A stretch of DNA of 14,477 nt from JALWSI01 sp964569095 [NCBI: uncultured Aquificales bacterium] (GCA_964569095.1 CAZMTB010000030.1:1-14477); one strand, 5' to 3'; shown: positions 7,995 through 14,477, counted from the stretch's first letter. A program made the numbers and translations. Notes: a model not told the origin generated them from the sequence alone.

Positions 7995-9112
7995 AGGCCA
8001 ACCCTCTCCGACTTTCTGTGGATCAGCCAGACACCCACTCCCCCCAAGATCAGGTTGGGAGCCCACACCGCAAGTCCTGCGGGCAAGAGACCCTTAAGGG
8101 CAACATCCTGGAAGAGGGCCAAGAGACCGAAGTAGAGCATCAACCCCCCAAGGGTGATAACCGAGCCCATCCACTTTCCCGATCTTCTGGCAAAGACCCC
8201 AAGGGGGATCCCAAGCAGGGTGAAGACGAGAGCAGAGAAGGGCACGGCAAACCTCTTGTGCAAGTGCAAAAGGGTGTTGAGGTACCTTCTCTTCGAAACG
8301 TCCCTGTCTCGCCTCAGTCTGGCCAAGAGGGCAGGGAGGGTGAGGTCCCTCTTGGTCTCAGAACCAAGGCTTCCAGAGAGAAAGGGGTTCTCCATGGTGA
8401 GCACGTAGAGCTTGAAGGAGAGGTGCTTGTAGCCGTCCTTCAAGGCGCTGTAGATGTGTCCCTTTCGAAAGGCGAAGATGAGGGTGTTCTCCACGGGGTC
8501 TATGCTAACCTCGGCCTTTTTGGCCATGATTATGCGTACGATCCCCGTCTTGCGACCAGAATCGTAGAGAAAGACGTCCTTTATCCTCTTCTCTCTCACC
8601 TTGCCGCAGTATATCCACACACCCCTCTTCAGCTGGAAGAACTCCCCGGGTTTCAGGCTGGAGCTTGGTGTCTCCATCATGGCCTTAACGGCGAAACCCT
8701 TGATCGCCCTGTTGCTAAGGGGAGCCAGATAGAGCTGAAAGGTGAGGGAGAAGAGCACCACGGCTCCCGAGAGAGCCAGCATGGGATACGCCAGTCGTTT
8801 CAAGGAAATGCCCGACGACAAAAGGGCAACAAGCTCCCCGTCTGCCGAGAGCCGCCCCACGCTCACCAGCACAGAGAAGAGGTACGACGGGGGAAAGGCA
8901 AACCCCAGGGAGGAGACCACCGCCGACAGGATCAGGGCCATCACAATGACGGGCGAGGCACCCCTGGCAATCACCTCGCTCAGCGACATCACCCTGCTCA
9001 TCACGAAGAGGAAGAGAAATATGCCCAAACCTAGGCCAAAGGAGGAGAAGGTCTCCTTTATGAGCTCCCAGTCGTAGAGGGTGAGAGGAACCTTGGCCAC
9101 TCCCTTCTTCAT
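7991..9112 (-). CDS. lptF: LPS export system permease LptF (YjgP/YjgQ family)
   Basis: A 373-residue inner-membrane partner of LptG in the LptB2FG lipopolysaccharide exporter. The N-terminal half has membrane segments at about 25-41, 53-85 and 106-128. A periplasmic region of roughly 150 residues follows, then a C-terminal membrane block beginning RFAVPFSALVFTLLGIPLGV and running to the end. The cytoplasmic-loop sequence ELVALLSSGISLKRLAYP between segments 2 and 3 is the conserved coupling-helix region expected to contact LptB. The ATG at 9112 has AGGGG 7 nt upstream. The gene begins 23 nt after the RDD gene and overlaps lptG by 4 nt, as is usual for this pair. Confidence 0.9.
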   Translation of the reverse strand: MKKGVAKVPLTLYDWELIKETFSSFGLGLGIFLFLFVMSRVMSLSEVIARGASPVIVMALILSAVVSSLGFAFPPSYLFSVLVSVGRLSADGELVALLSSGISLKRLAYPMLALSGAVVLFSLTFQLYLAPLSNRAIKGFAVKAMMETPSSSLKPGEFFQLKRGVWIYCGKVREKRIKDVFLYDSGRKTGIVRIIMAKKAEVSIDPVENTLIFAFRKGHIYSALKDGYKHLSFKLYVLTMENPFLSGSLGSETKRDLTLPALLARLRRDRDVSKRRYLNTLLHLHKRFAVPFSALVFTLLGIPLGVFARRSGKWMGSVITLGGLMLYFGLLALFQDVALKGLLPAGLAVWAPNLILGGVGVWLIHRKSERVGL

Positions 9113-9135
9113 CCTCTCTCCCCTAAAAAGCGAAC

Positions 9136-9543
9136 CTACACCAGTACCACTCTGGTGCCCGCCATGAGATCATGCCAGCCCCTGCGCTCCGAGTCCACGC
9201 GAATCCAGAGGAAACCCATGAAGAGGGGCAGCGAAAGCAGGTATCCCAGGGTTCTCAAGGCCGCCCTTGCCGTTCCCGGAGGCTCGCCGTCTTCGTCCAC
9301 GACCCTCAGTCCCAAAACCCACTTGCCAAAGGTCTGCCCTGAGATCCCCGTGGTCATCACCAGGTAGGCGAAGATAAGCACCAGGAGAAGGGCAGGGTTC
9401 ACCTGGGCAGGAGAGAAGACCATCCTCATTCCCTTGAAGAGCAGAGAGAGGAAGAGGTAGTCCAGCAAGGCCGCCCACAGCCTCACCCCCAACCCAGCAT
9501 TGCCCTGGTAGAACACCGTGTCTATGGAGAACTCGCCGCTCAT
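9136..9543 (-). CDS. RDD family small membrane protein
   Basis: A 135-residue integral membrane protein with the RDD family layout: GVRLWAALLDYLF (about 19-31) carries the Arg and Asp of the first helix, GQTFGKWVLGLRVVDEDG (about 69-86) is the conserved central loop, and GWHDLMAGTRVV (about 122-133) carries the last Asp. Two or three hydrophobic segments lie at about 20-40, 50-68 and 100-114. RDD proteins have no single established function; some have been proposed as small transporters or ion antiporters. The ATG at 9543 overlaps the lolA-like stop as ATGA, so it belongs to the envelope gene cluster and is probably translationally coupled. Confidence 0.85.
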   Translation of the reverse strand: MSGEFSIDTVFYQGNAGLGVRLWAALLDYLFLSLLFKGMRMVFSPAQVNPALLLVLIFAYLVMTTGISGQTFGKWVLGLRVVDEDGEPPGTARAALRTLGYLLSLPLFMGFLWIRVDSERRGWHDLMAGTRVVLV

Positions 9544-10169
9544 TGGCGGGTCACCGTGACGTCAGGTGGCAGGTGAAGGTTGAAGATGTCGTTGCTGAAT
9601 CCCGTGTTCAGACGCACCTTTGTGAAGGTTATCTTGTTGTGGTTTCCCAGAACGTCAACCGTCTCTATCGACCTGATGAGCATGGTAACCGGATCTATTC
9701 GTACCTCAACCGACTTCAACGAGGCCTCTTCCCTCTTCGGCGTGAGAAGGAGCACGGGGGGAACCTCGGTCTCCTTCACCTTGAAAAGGGCCCTAATCCT
9801 CTTTGGAAGGTCAACGAAGGGACCCTTCACGAAGACGGCCTCGGGCTCGAGACGACCCATCACCGCGTCCTTTGCCTCCACGTCGTAGAGGATGAAGCTG
9901 TCGCCCTTGGTCACCACGATCTGCGGCTGGGGATCGGTGTACTCCCATCTGGAATACCCGGGTTTCAGGAAGACCTTGCCGTGAAAGACCCTCTTCTTCT
10001 TCACATCCCCCAGCCTCGCCTCCTGGGTGAAGTTGGCCTCTATATCTCTTATCTTGCTGTACTTATCCCCTAATCTCTCCAGAAGGGAGCGCGATGATCC
10101 CGCCCCGGCAGGAACCGCCCACGCCGAGAGGAAGAGGAGCACCATCGTCCCCAAGAAGACCCTTCTCAT
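9540..10169 (-). CDS. lolA: LolA-like periplasmic outer-membrane lipoprotein carrier
   Basis: A 209-residue secreted protein of the LolA family. Family members carry lipoproteins from the LolCDE exporter across the periplasm. A signal peptide is clear: RR at 2-3, hydrophobic FLGTMVLLFLSAWAV, and a probable signal peptidase I site after AGA near residue 23. Family blocks follow: YSKIRDIEANFTQEA, FHGKVFLKPGYSRWEYTDP, IVVTKGDSFILYDVE, and near the C-terminus LGNHNKITFTKVRLN. LolB is not seen in the window. The gene begins 3 nt after the dnaB stop and overlaps the RDD gene by 4 nt. A related DUF4292 or LolB-like fold cannot be excluded, but the motif order fits LolA best. Confidence 0.87.
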   Translation of the reverse strand: MRRVFLGTMVLLFLSAWAVPAGAGSSRSLLERLGDKYSKIRDIEANFTQEARLGDVKKKRVFHGKVFLKPGYSRWEYTDPQPQIVVTKGDSFILYDVEAKDAVMGRLEPEAVFVKGPFVDLPKRIRALFKVKETEVPPVLLLTPKREEASLKSVEVRIDPVTMLIRSIETVDVLGNHNKITFTKVRLNTGFSNDIFNLHLPPDVTVTRQ

Positions 10170-10172
10170 GCC

Positions 10173-11585
10173 TCAGAACACCTCCCCGCCCCCAAGCTCT
10201 GCAGGGGCGTAGTTCTCGAATCTCACGAACCTCTTGAGGAAGGTGAGCTTAACCGTTCCCGTGGGCCCGTTCCTCTGCTTGCCGATGATGATCTCGGTCT
10301 CCGACGCCTGGCTCGGTGTCTCCTCCTTGCGGTAGACGTCGTCCCTGTAGACGAAGATCACCAGGTCGGCATCCTGCTCGATTGCCCCTGACTCCCTGAG
10401 GTCCGACAGCTGGGGACGCTTGTCCTGCCGGGCCTCCACTGCCCTGGAGAGCTGGGAGATGGCGATTACCGGCACGTCGAGCTCCTTAGCCAGGGCCTTC
10501 AAGGCCCTGGAGATCTCAGAGATCTCCTGCTGCCTGCTGGGCTCGTTGCTCCCCCTGCGGCCCTGCATGAGCTGCAGGTAGTCTATCACTACCATGTCCA
10601 GGCCCCTGTCCGCCTGCAGCCTACGGGCCTTGGCCCTGAGCTCCATCACCGAGATGGCCGGCGTGTCGTCGATGTAGAGCTGAGACTCGCTGAAACGGGC
10701 AGCGGCCCTGCTTATTCTGGCGTAGTCCTCGTCGGTTAGCATTCCGGTTCTAACCTTGTGGAAGTCTATCTTGGCCCCAGAGGCAAAGAGTCTGAGAACC
10801 AGCTGCTCCTTGGGCATTTCGAGGCTGAAAAAGGCCACCACCTTACGCTCGTTCTGAGCCACGTGCTGGGCGATGTTGAGGCAGAGGGCCGTCTTTCCCA
10901 TAGATGGCCTCGCCGCCACCACGATGAAGTCTGAACGCTGAAGACCCGCGGTCATCCTGTCGAGGTCTGTGAACCCAGTGGAGATACCCGTGATGGCCTC
11001 CCCCCGGGTGGAGAGCTCGTCGAGCCTCTGCATCCCCAGCTTGGCCAGGGTGTTGGCGTCAACGAAGTCCTCCTTTATCTGGTGCTCGGCAATGGCAAAG
11101 ATCCTCCTCTCCGCTTCGTCGAGGAGTTCCTCCGCCTCCCTACCCGGCTCGTAGCAGCTCTCGATAATCTCGGTAGAGGCCCCTATGAGCTGGCGCAACA
11201 GGGCCTTCTCCTTCACTATCCTGGCGTAGTGGCGAACGTGGGCTGCCGTGGGAACCGCCTCTGCCAGCTCGTAGAGGTATGGTTCCCCTCCCACGGACTC
11301 CAGGTGCCCCGCCTCCTTCAACTCCTCTGCCAAGGTGACCAGGTCTATGGGCTCGTTTCGGTTGAAGAGGTCGAGCATGGCCACGTAGATGAGGTGATGC
11401 TCACGGCGGTAGAAGTCCGCGGGTTCCAGAATGTCGGCCACGTGGGCTATTGAGTTTGGATCCAACAACAACCCCCCCAGAACGCTGGTCTCCGCCTCCA
11501 CGCTCTGGGGAGGCATCAACCTCGCCTTCTGCGCCGGGGGCGCTAAACTGGTACCCTCCAATCCGGCACCAGAAGGTTCATTCAC
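10173..11585 (-). CDS. dnaB: Replicative DNA helicase DnaB
   Basis: A 470-residue hexameric 5'-3' replicative helicase. The N-terminal primase-interacting domain starts at PPQSVEAETSVLGGLLLD (25-42). The RecA-like motor has Walker A ARPSMGKT (225-232), FFSLEMPKEQL (252-262), Walker B MVVIDYLQL with D335, sensor region ISQLSRAVE (376-384), and the arginine-finger segment GKQRNGPTG (435-443). No intein or insertion interrupts these motifs. The GTG start at 11585 overlaps the end of rplI by 8 nt and has GGAGG (11599-11595) 9 nt upstream. The order rplI-dnaB is widespread in bacteria. Here dnaB leads directly into envelope genes (lolA, RDD, lptF, lptG). Confidence 0.98.
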   Translation of the reverse strand: MNEPSGAGLEGTSLAPPAQKARLMPPQSVEAETSVLGGLLLDPNSIAHVADILEPADFYRREHHLIYVAMLDLFNRNEPIDLVTLAEELKEAGHLESVGGEPYLYELAEAVPTAAHVRHYARIVKEKALLRQLIGASTEIIESCYEPGREAEELLDEAERRIFAIAEHQIKEDFVDANTLAKLGMQRLDELSTRGEAITGISTGFTDLDRMTAGLQRSDFIVVAARPSMGKTALCLNIAQHVAQNERKVVAFFSLEMPKEQLVLRLFASGAKIDFHKVRTGMLTDEDYARISRAAARFSESQLYIDDTPAISVMELRAKARRLQADRGLDMVVIDYLQLMQGRRGSNEPSRQQEISEISRALKALAKELDVPVIAISQLSRAVEARQDKRPQLSDLRESGAIEQDADLVIFVYRDDVYRKEETPSQASETEIIIGKQRNGPTGTVKLTFLKRFVRFENYAPAELGGGEVF

Positions 11586-12024
11586 CCGCCACCACCTCCA
11601 CCTTAACCTGGGCAGACTGCCCGTGGGGTAGCTTTATCTCAACCTGGTACTCTCCCACCGACTTGATGGGATCCTCCAACACAACCTGCTTCTTGTCCAC
11701 ATTGAAACCCTTGGCCTCCAGGGCCTCGGCTATCTCCTTCTTGGTGACCGAACCGAAGAGCTTGCCCTCCTCCCCAACCTGCTTCTCGATGGTGAGAGAG
11801 ACCTCAGACAGCTGCTGCGCCATGCTCTGCGATGCCTTCTGCTCCTTCTTTATTCTCTCAATCACCGCCTGGCGCTGCTTCTCCAAGCTCTTAACCTTCC
11901 TGCTGGTGGCAATGGTGGCCAGCTTCTTGGGCAAGAGGTAGTTCCTGGCGTATCCGTCAGAGACCTCCACCACAGAACCCGCCTCTCCAACTCCATCCAC
12001 ATCCTTCAAGAGTATCACCTGCAT
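11578..12024 (-). CDS. rplI: Large-subunit ribosomal protein bL9
   Basis: A 148-residue ribosomal protein L9, which binds 23S rRNA at the base of the L1 stalk and limits frameshifting. The N-terminal RNA-binding domain is textbook: MQVILLKDVDGVGEAGSVVE, then VSDGYARNYLLPKKLA (about 21-36). A long charged connecting helix follows, then the C-terminal domain with LFGSVTKKEIAEAL. The ATG is at 12024 with AGGGG about 9 nt upstream. rpsF and rpsR, which commonly precede rplI, are absent: rplI heads the minus-strand run and faces a divergent operon, so it should be driven from the 12025-12154 intergenic promoter. Confidence 0.98.
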   Translation of the reverse strand: MQVILLKDVDGVGEAGSVVEVSDGYARNYLLPKKLATIATSRKVKSLEKQRQAVIERIKKEQKASQSMAQQLSEVSLTIEKQVGEEGKLFGSVTKKEIAEALEAKGFNVDKKQVVLEDPIKSVGEYQVEIKLPHGQSAQVKVEVVAGE

Positions 12025-12064
12025 AGGCTTGTCCCCTTTCTCTTTTGCGGTTCTTCTGTAGTGA

Positions 12065-12092
12065 GATACATAGGGAGCCGAGAGGGTGTCAA
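12065..12092 (-). promoter_or_regulatory. Predicted sigma-70-type promoter for rplI-dnaB-lolA-lpt run
   Basis: On the minus strand a perfect -35 box TTGACA (12092-12087) is followed after 16 nt by TGTATC (12070-12065), which matches the -10 consensus at three of six positions. Transcription would begin near 12058, giving a leader of about 34 nt before the rplI ATG. The -35 box is one arm of the palindrome shared with the opposite promoter. The perfect -35 is the strong part; the -10 is weak. Confidence 0.5.
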
Positions 12093-12102
12093 CCTTGACA
12101 CC
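12085..12102. promoter_or_regulatory. Perfect palindrome joining two divergent -35 boxes
   Basis: GGTGTCAACCTTGACACC is an 8-bp perfect inverted repeat around a 2-bp centre. Each arm contains TTGACA, reading outward in opposite directions. It lies near the middle of the 130-nt gap between rplI (minus) and the P-II gene (plus). It may be an operator for a dimeric regulator, or simply back-to-back promoters. The arms do not match the FNR (TTGAT-N4-ATCAA) or CRP consensus. Confidence 0.6.
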
Positions 12103-12122
12103 TCGTAGGGCATCCGTGTAGT
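12095..12122 (+). promoter_or_regulatory. Predicted sigma-70-type promoter for the P-II/LUD operon
   Basis: On the plus strand a perfect TTGACA (12095-12100) is followed after 16 nt by TGTAGT (12117-12122), four of six matches to the -10 consensus. The start would fall near 12129, about 25 nt before the P-II ATG, leaving room only for the ribosome-binding site (GGGGG at 12143-12147, 7-nt spacer). Confidence 0.55.
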
Positions 12123-12154
12123 GCCATCACGAAGATAGAAAAGGGGGATAAGGT

Positions 12155-12496
12155 ATGAAGATGGTGGTAGCCTTCATCAACCCCGACAAGCTCTGGGAGG
12201 TGAAGAAGGCCCTCTACGAGCTTGGGGCACCGGGGATAAGCGTCGGCCAGGTGATGGGAATAGGCAAATCCCTGGCGAGAATGGGACAGCCGGGAGAGGG
12301 CATGGGCATACCCAAGTTCTTCCCCAAGATGAGGCTGGAGACGGTGGTAGAAGACTCCGCCCTACCCAAGGTACTCGACCTTCTCAGGGAGGTGTGCAAC
12401 ACCGACACCCCGGGAGACGGGAAGGTCTTCGTCCTGCCGGTGGAGGACGCCCTGAGGATACGAACCAACGAAAGGGGAGAGGATGCCATCCTCTGA
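12155..12496 (+). CDS. P-II family signalling protein with divergent T-loop
   Basis: A 113-residue protein that aligns with E. coli GlnB without gaps. The P-II C-terminal signature is intact (T83 to V96: TDTPGDGKVFVLPV), and K90, R101 and R103, which bind ATP/ADP phosphates in GlnB, are all present, as is K58. The T-loop (about 37-55) keeps its length but not its sequence: it reads GKSLARMGQPGEGMGIPKF. Tyr51, the uridylylation site, is Gly, and Gln39, which helps bind Mg-ATP and 2-oxoglutarate, is Ser. It probably still senses adenylate charge, but the partner and the 2-oxoglutarate response are likely different from GlnB/GlnK. No amtB, glnA or nif gene is nearby. It is the first gene of a LUD-protein operon, and its 3' end overlaps the next gene by 14 nt, suggesting it regulates that complex. 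ATG start with GGGGG at 7 nt. Confidence 0.88.
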   Translation: MKMVVAFINPDKLWEVKKALYELGAPGISVGQVMGIGKSLARMGQPGEGMGIPKFFPKMRLETVVEDSALPKVLDLLREVCNTDTPGDGKVFVLPVEDALRIRTNERGEDAIL

Positions 12497-13028
12497 CCGC
12501 CCCCGAAGCAGGAAGGGGGCATCTCCACGGCTCTTCCTCTCCCGGTTCGAAGAGGTGGGAGGCACACCCCTGCGCCCTGGAAAGAGGCGTCCCCTTCAAG
12601 TGTTGCTCAAGACCATGGTGGATGAGCTGAAGGTGTCAACCGCCACCCTGGGAGAAGGGGTGCCCCAGGGGGAAGAGATAGCCGCCATCCTCCAAGGGGC
12701 AGGGGTGAGCTTAGAAGAGGATCCCTCCAAGACAGACCTTGGGGTAACGGGAGTCTCTGCCGCCGTGGGAAGAACCGGCAGCCTCGTCTTCGCCTGGAAC
12801 CGCGAGAGGGACCACCTGCTAACCTCACTGCCCCCCGTGCACCTGGCGGTGGTCAAGAAGGAGCAGATCTATCCCTCAATGGAGGAGGCCATGGAGGCCG
12901 TGGTGGAAGGAGATCCCCCACCCTCTTACATCTCCGTGGTGAATGGCCCCAGCAAGACGGGGGACATCGAGCTCATCCATGTGAGCGGGGTGCACGGGCC
13001 CCAGTGGGTCTACGCTCTGGTGGTGTAA
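12483..13028 (+). CDS. lutC: LutC/LldG-type LUD-domain protein (lactate utilisation)
   Basis: A 181-residue LUD (formerly DUF162) protein. LutC/LldG is the small subunit of the three-part LutABC/LldEFG iron-sulfur lactate-oxidising complex in the cytoplasm. Recognisable blocks are RFEEVGGTP (21-29), GVTGVSAAVGRTGSLVF (87-103), TSLPPVHLAVV, and the hallmark near the C-terminus NGPSKTGDIELIHVSGVHGP (151-170) followed by VYALVV. The common AETG of LUD proteins is GRTG here. The ATG at 12483 lies inside the P-II gene and has AGGGG 5 nt upstream. Later starts would cut into the LUD fold. A GC-only hairpin (12499-12520) lies over codons 6-13. Substrate is inferred only from family and neighbour; other 2-hydroxy acids are possible. 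Confidence 0.82.
   Translation: MPSSDRPRSRKGASPRLFLSRFEEVGGTPLRPGKRRPLQVLLKTMVDELKVSTATLGEGVPQGEEIAAILQGAGVSLEEDPSKTDLGVTGVSAAVGRTGSLVFAWNRERDHLLTSLPPVHLAVVKKEQIYPSMEEAMEAVVEGDPPPSYISVVNGPSKTGDIELIHVSGVHGPQWVYALVV
12499..12520 (+). promoter_or_regulatory. GC-only hairpin at the start of lutC
   Basis: GCCCCC (12499-12504) and GGGGGC (12515-12520) form a 6-bp all-GC stem with a 10-nt loop, 14 nt into the lutC coding region and 2 nt after the P-II stop codon. No T-run follows, so it is not an intrinsic terminator. It could slow ribosome entry into lutC or mark an RNA processing point that lets P-II and the LUD enzymes be made at different levels. Confidence 0.35.
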
Positions 13029-13029
13029 G

Positions 13030-14477
13030 ATGGACCTGCGCGAGGTGTGGAGACTTCTGGGAATCCCCGTGGAGCGCTGGGAGTCGCTTCGCGAAAAGGT
13101 GGAAGACCCAAACCTGAGAGAGGCCCTCACCAACGCCACCCGCAGGTTTGCCACCCGTCGAGAGGAGGCCCTTGAGGGAACCGGTCCCTTCCCTAAGGTG
13201 CAGGAGAGGGGCCGCGAGATAAAGGAACGCGCCCTGGAACGGGCAGAGGAGCTGTGGGAGTCAGTAGAGTCCCGGTTCACCGCCCGGGGGGGAGTGATCC
13301 ACCACGCCGCCACCGCCCACGACGCCCGCGAGATCATCAAGGGAATCGCAGAGGAGGCCCGGGTAGACCTCATCGTGAAGGGCAAGTCCATCACCAGCGA
13401 AGAGATACGGCTAAATCCCGCCCTGGAGGAAGAGGGCATCGAGGTGGTGGAGACCGACCTGGGAGAACGAATCATTCAGCTTGCAGGAGAATCCCCCTCA
13501 CACCTCATCGTTCCAGCGGTTCACCGTACCGTGGAAGAGGTGGCCCAGATATTTGAGCGCCACTGGGGGCGGGAGGTCCCAAGGGATCCCTTCCTCATCA
13601 CCAAGGAGGTGCGCAAGGAGATTCGCCAGAAGTTCCTAACCGCGGGCATGGGGATAACCGGCATCAACGCCGTCGCCGCCGACCACGCCCTCTTCCTCCT
13701 CATGACCAACGAGGGCAACGGCAGGCTATGCGCCACCCTCCCTCCCGTCCAGGTGATCATCACCGGATACGAGAAGATCGTGGAGACCCTGAAGGACGCC
13801 CTCTTCCTCCTCGACATACTGCCCCGCAACTCCGTGGGACTCACCTCCTCGAGCTACGTAAGCGCCTTCTCCGCCCCCTTCCGCTGGAAAGAGGGGAGAG
13901 AGCTACACCTGGTGGTGGTCGACAACGGGCGCAAGGCGGCCTTGCAAGACCCGGATCTAAGAGAAACCCTGCGTTGTGTGCGATGCGGGGCGTGTATGAA
14001 CGTGTGTCCCGTCTACCAGTCGGTGGGAGGACAACGATTCAGCCACATCTACATGGGAGGCATAGGGGCGGCCTGGACCGCCATCACCGCAGGGTACCAG
14101 GCGGCCCAAGAGGTGGCCGACCTATGCACCACCTGCGGCACCTGCTTAGAGGTCTGCCCCGTGGGAATAAACATTCCCCGACTGGTAGAGAGGGTGAGGG
14201 AGAGGGCCCACGCCCTAACCAGGGTGAGGGAGAGCACCCTCAAGGTGCTGGAGAAGAGGAGGCGGCTACAGTCCATCTCCCAGCTGGTGGGACTGACGCC
14301 CGTGAAAGAGACCCCCGAGCTGCCAGGCCCCCTGGGAGAGCTGGTGGGAAAGATGGCCCTTCCCCATCCCCCCCTGGAGTCCTTCCACGCCTGGGCGAGA
14401 AGAACGGGGCTGGGCACCAGGGGCGGAGAGGCCACCCTCTACGCCGGCTGCATGGTGGAGTACCTTTACCCCCAGAT
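13030..14477 (+). CDS. lutB: LutB-type LUD/ferredoxin protein fused to LutA-type CCG domain (3' cut)
   Basis: Open to the window edge; 482 residues are visible. It starts at ATG 13030, one base after the lutC stop. The N-terminal LUD domain contains LIVKGKSITSEEIRLN (about 115-130), GIEVVETDLGERIIQLAGES and MTNEGNGRL. Two [4Fe-4S] sites follow: CVRCGACMNVCP (316-327) and CTTCGTCLEVCP (366-377). From about residue 467 the sequence LYAGCMVEYLYP is the opening of a cysteine-rich CCG domain, as in LutA/LldE/GlpC, with Cys474 as its first ligand. So this looks like a LutB-LutA fusion of the kind known in Desulfovibrio lactate oxidation loci (from memory), oxidising lactate and passing electrons through iron-sulfur clusters. 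The usual AETG segment of LUD domains is replaced here by AADHALFLL. The substrate remains inferred. Confidence 0.85.
   Translation, partial: MDLREVWRLLGIPVERWESLREKVEDPNLREALTNATRRFATRREEALEGTGPFPKVQERGREIKERALERAEELWESVESRFTARGGVIHHAATAHDAREIIKGIAEEARVDLIVKGKSITSEEIRLNPALEEEGIEVVETDLGERIIQLAGESPSHLIVPAVHRTVEEVAQIFERHWGREVPRDPFLITKEVRKEIRQKFLTAGMGITGINAVAADHALFLLMTNEGNGRLCATLPPVQVIITGYEKIVETLKDALFLLDILPRNSVGLTSSSYVSAFSAPFRWKEGRELHLVVVDNGRKAALQDPDLRETLRCVRCGACMNVCPVYQSVGGQRFSHIYMGGIGAAWTAITAGYQAAQEVADLCTTCGTCLEVCPVGINIPRLVERVRERAHALTRVRESTLKVLEKRRRLQSISQLVGLTPVKETPELPGPLGELVGKMALPHPPLESFHAWARRTGLGTRGGEATLYAGCMVEYLYPQ

Noticed and set aside
7995-8066. An upstream lptG start adding 24 residues
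   Set aside because: The added residues overlie lptF codons and resemble no LptG N-terminus; the GTG at 7994 gives the classic GTGA overlap.
8018-9034. A 338-codon open frame on the plus strand opposite lptF
   Set aside because: Its composition is highly polar and repetitive (Glu, Gly, Arg, His), a typical antisense shadow of a membrane protein gene.
12876-13475. A Ser/Arg-rich minus-strand open frame opposite lutC and lutB
   Set aside because: Both plus-strand genes carry clear LUD motifs across this stretch; the minus frame has no recognisable domain.

Overview
The window reads as chromosomal DNA from a Gram-negative, GC-rich bacterium. LptF, LptG and a LolA-type protein imply an outer membrane with LPS and lipoproteins. 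The gene content, the charged purine-rich coding strands and a fused LutB/LutA-type protein resemble sulfate-reducing or related anaerobes (Desulfobacterota/Thermodesulfobacteria-like). That placement is an inference; no rRNA or other marker was available to test it.

Layout. Bases 1-12024 carry a long run of minus-strand genes. In transcription order (right to left) these are rplI, dnaB, a lolA-like gene, an RDD membrane protein, lptF and lptG, all overlapping or within about 25 nt of each other. After a 139-nt gap come pcrA/uvrD and gatC, then a strong intrinsic terminator (4240-4282). A second tight cluster follows: gyrA, a TPR lipoprotein, rnhB, yraN, and the first codons of a further gene running off the left edge. 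No rRNA, tRNA, IS element, CRISPR or inverted-repeat-bounded insertion was seen. The longest stretches without a gene are 139 nt and 130 nt.

Bases 12155-14477 are a divergent plus-strand operon: a P-II family signalling protein, a LutC-type LUD-domain protein, and a LUD/ferredoxin/CCG protein that is cut by the right edge. The last two look like an iron-sulfur lactate-oxidising (LldEFG/LutABC-type) complex. The P-II protein keeps the nucleotide-binding residues and family signature but has a wholly different T-loop: no Tyr at position 51 and no Gln at 39. The two transcription directions share a 130-nt intergenic region. In it, two perfect TTGACA boxes form the arms of one palindrome (12085-12102), so a single regulator or RNA polymerase competition could control both.

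How the genes relate. The left run combines replication/topology (dnaB, gyrA, pcrA, rnhB), translation (rplI, gatC) and envelope biogenesis (lolA, lptF, lptG, TPR lipoprotein). The right operon is catabolic with its own apparent sensor. Several starts are not ATG: gyrA and the TPR gene use TTG, dnaB, lptG and yraN use GTG, and rnhB appears to use ATT. The most unusual part of the window is the P-II/LUD operon with its mirror-image promoter.
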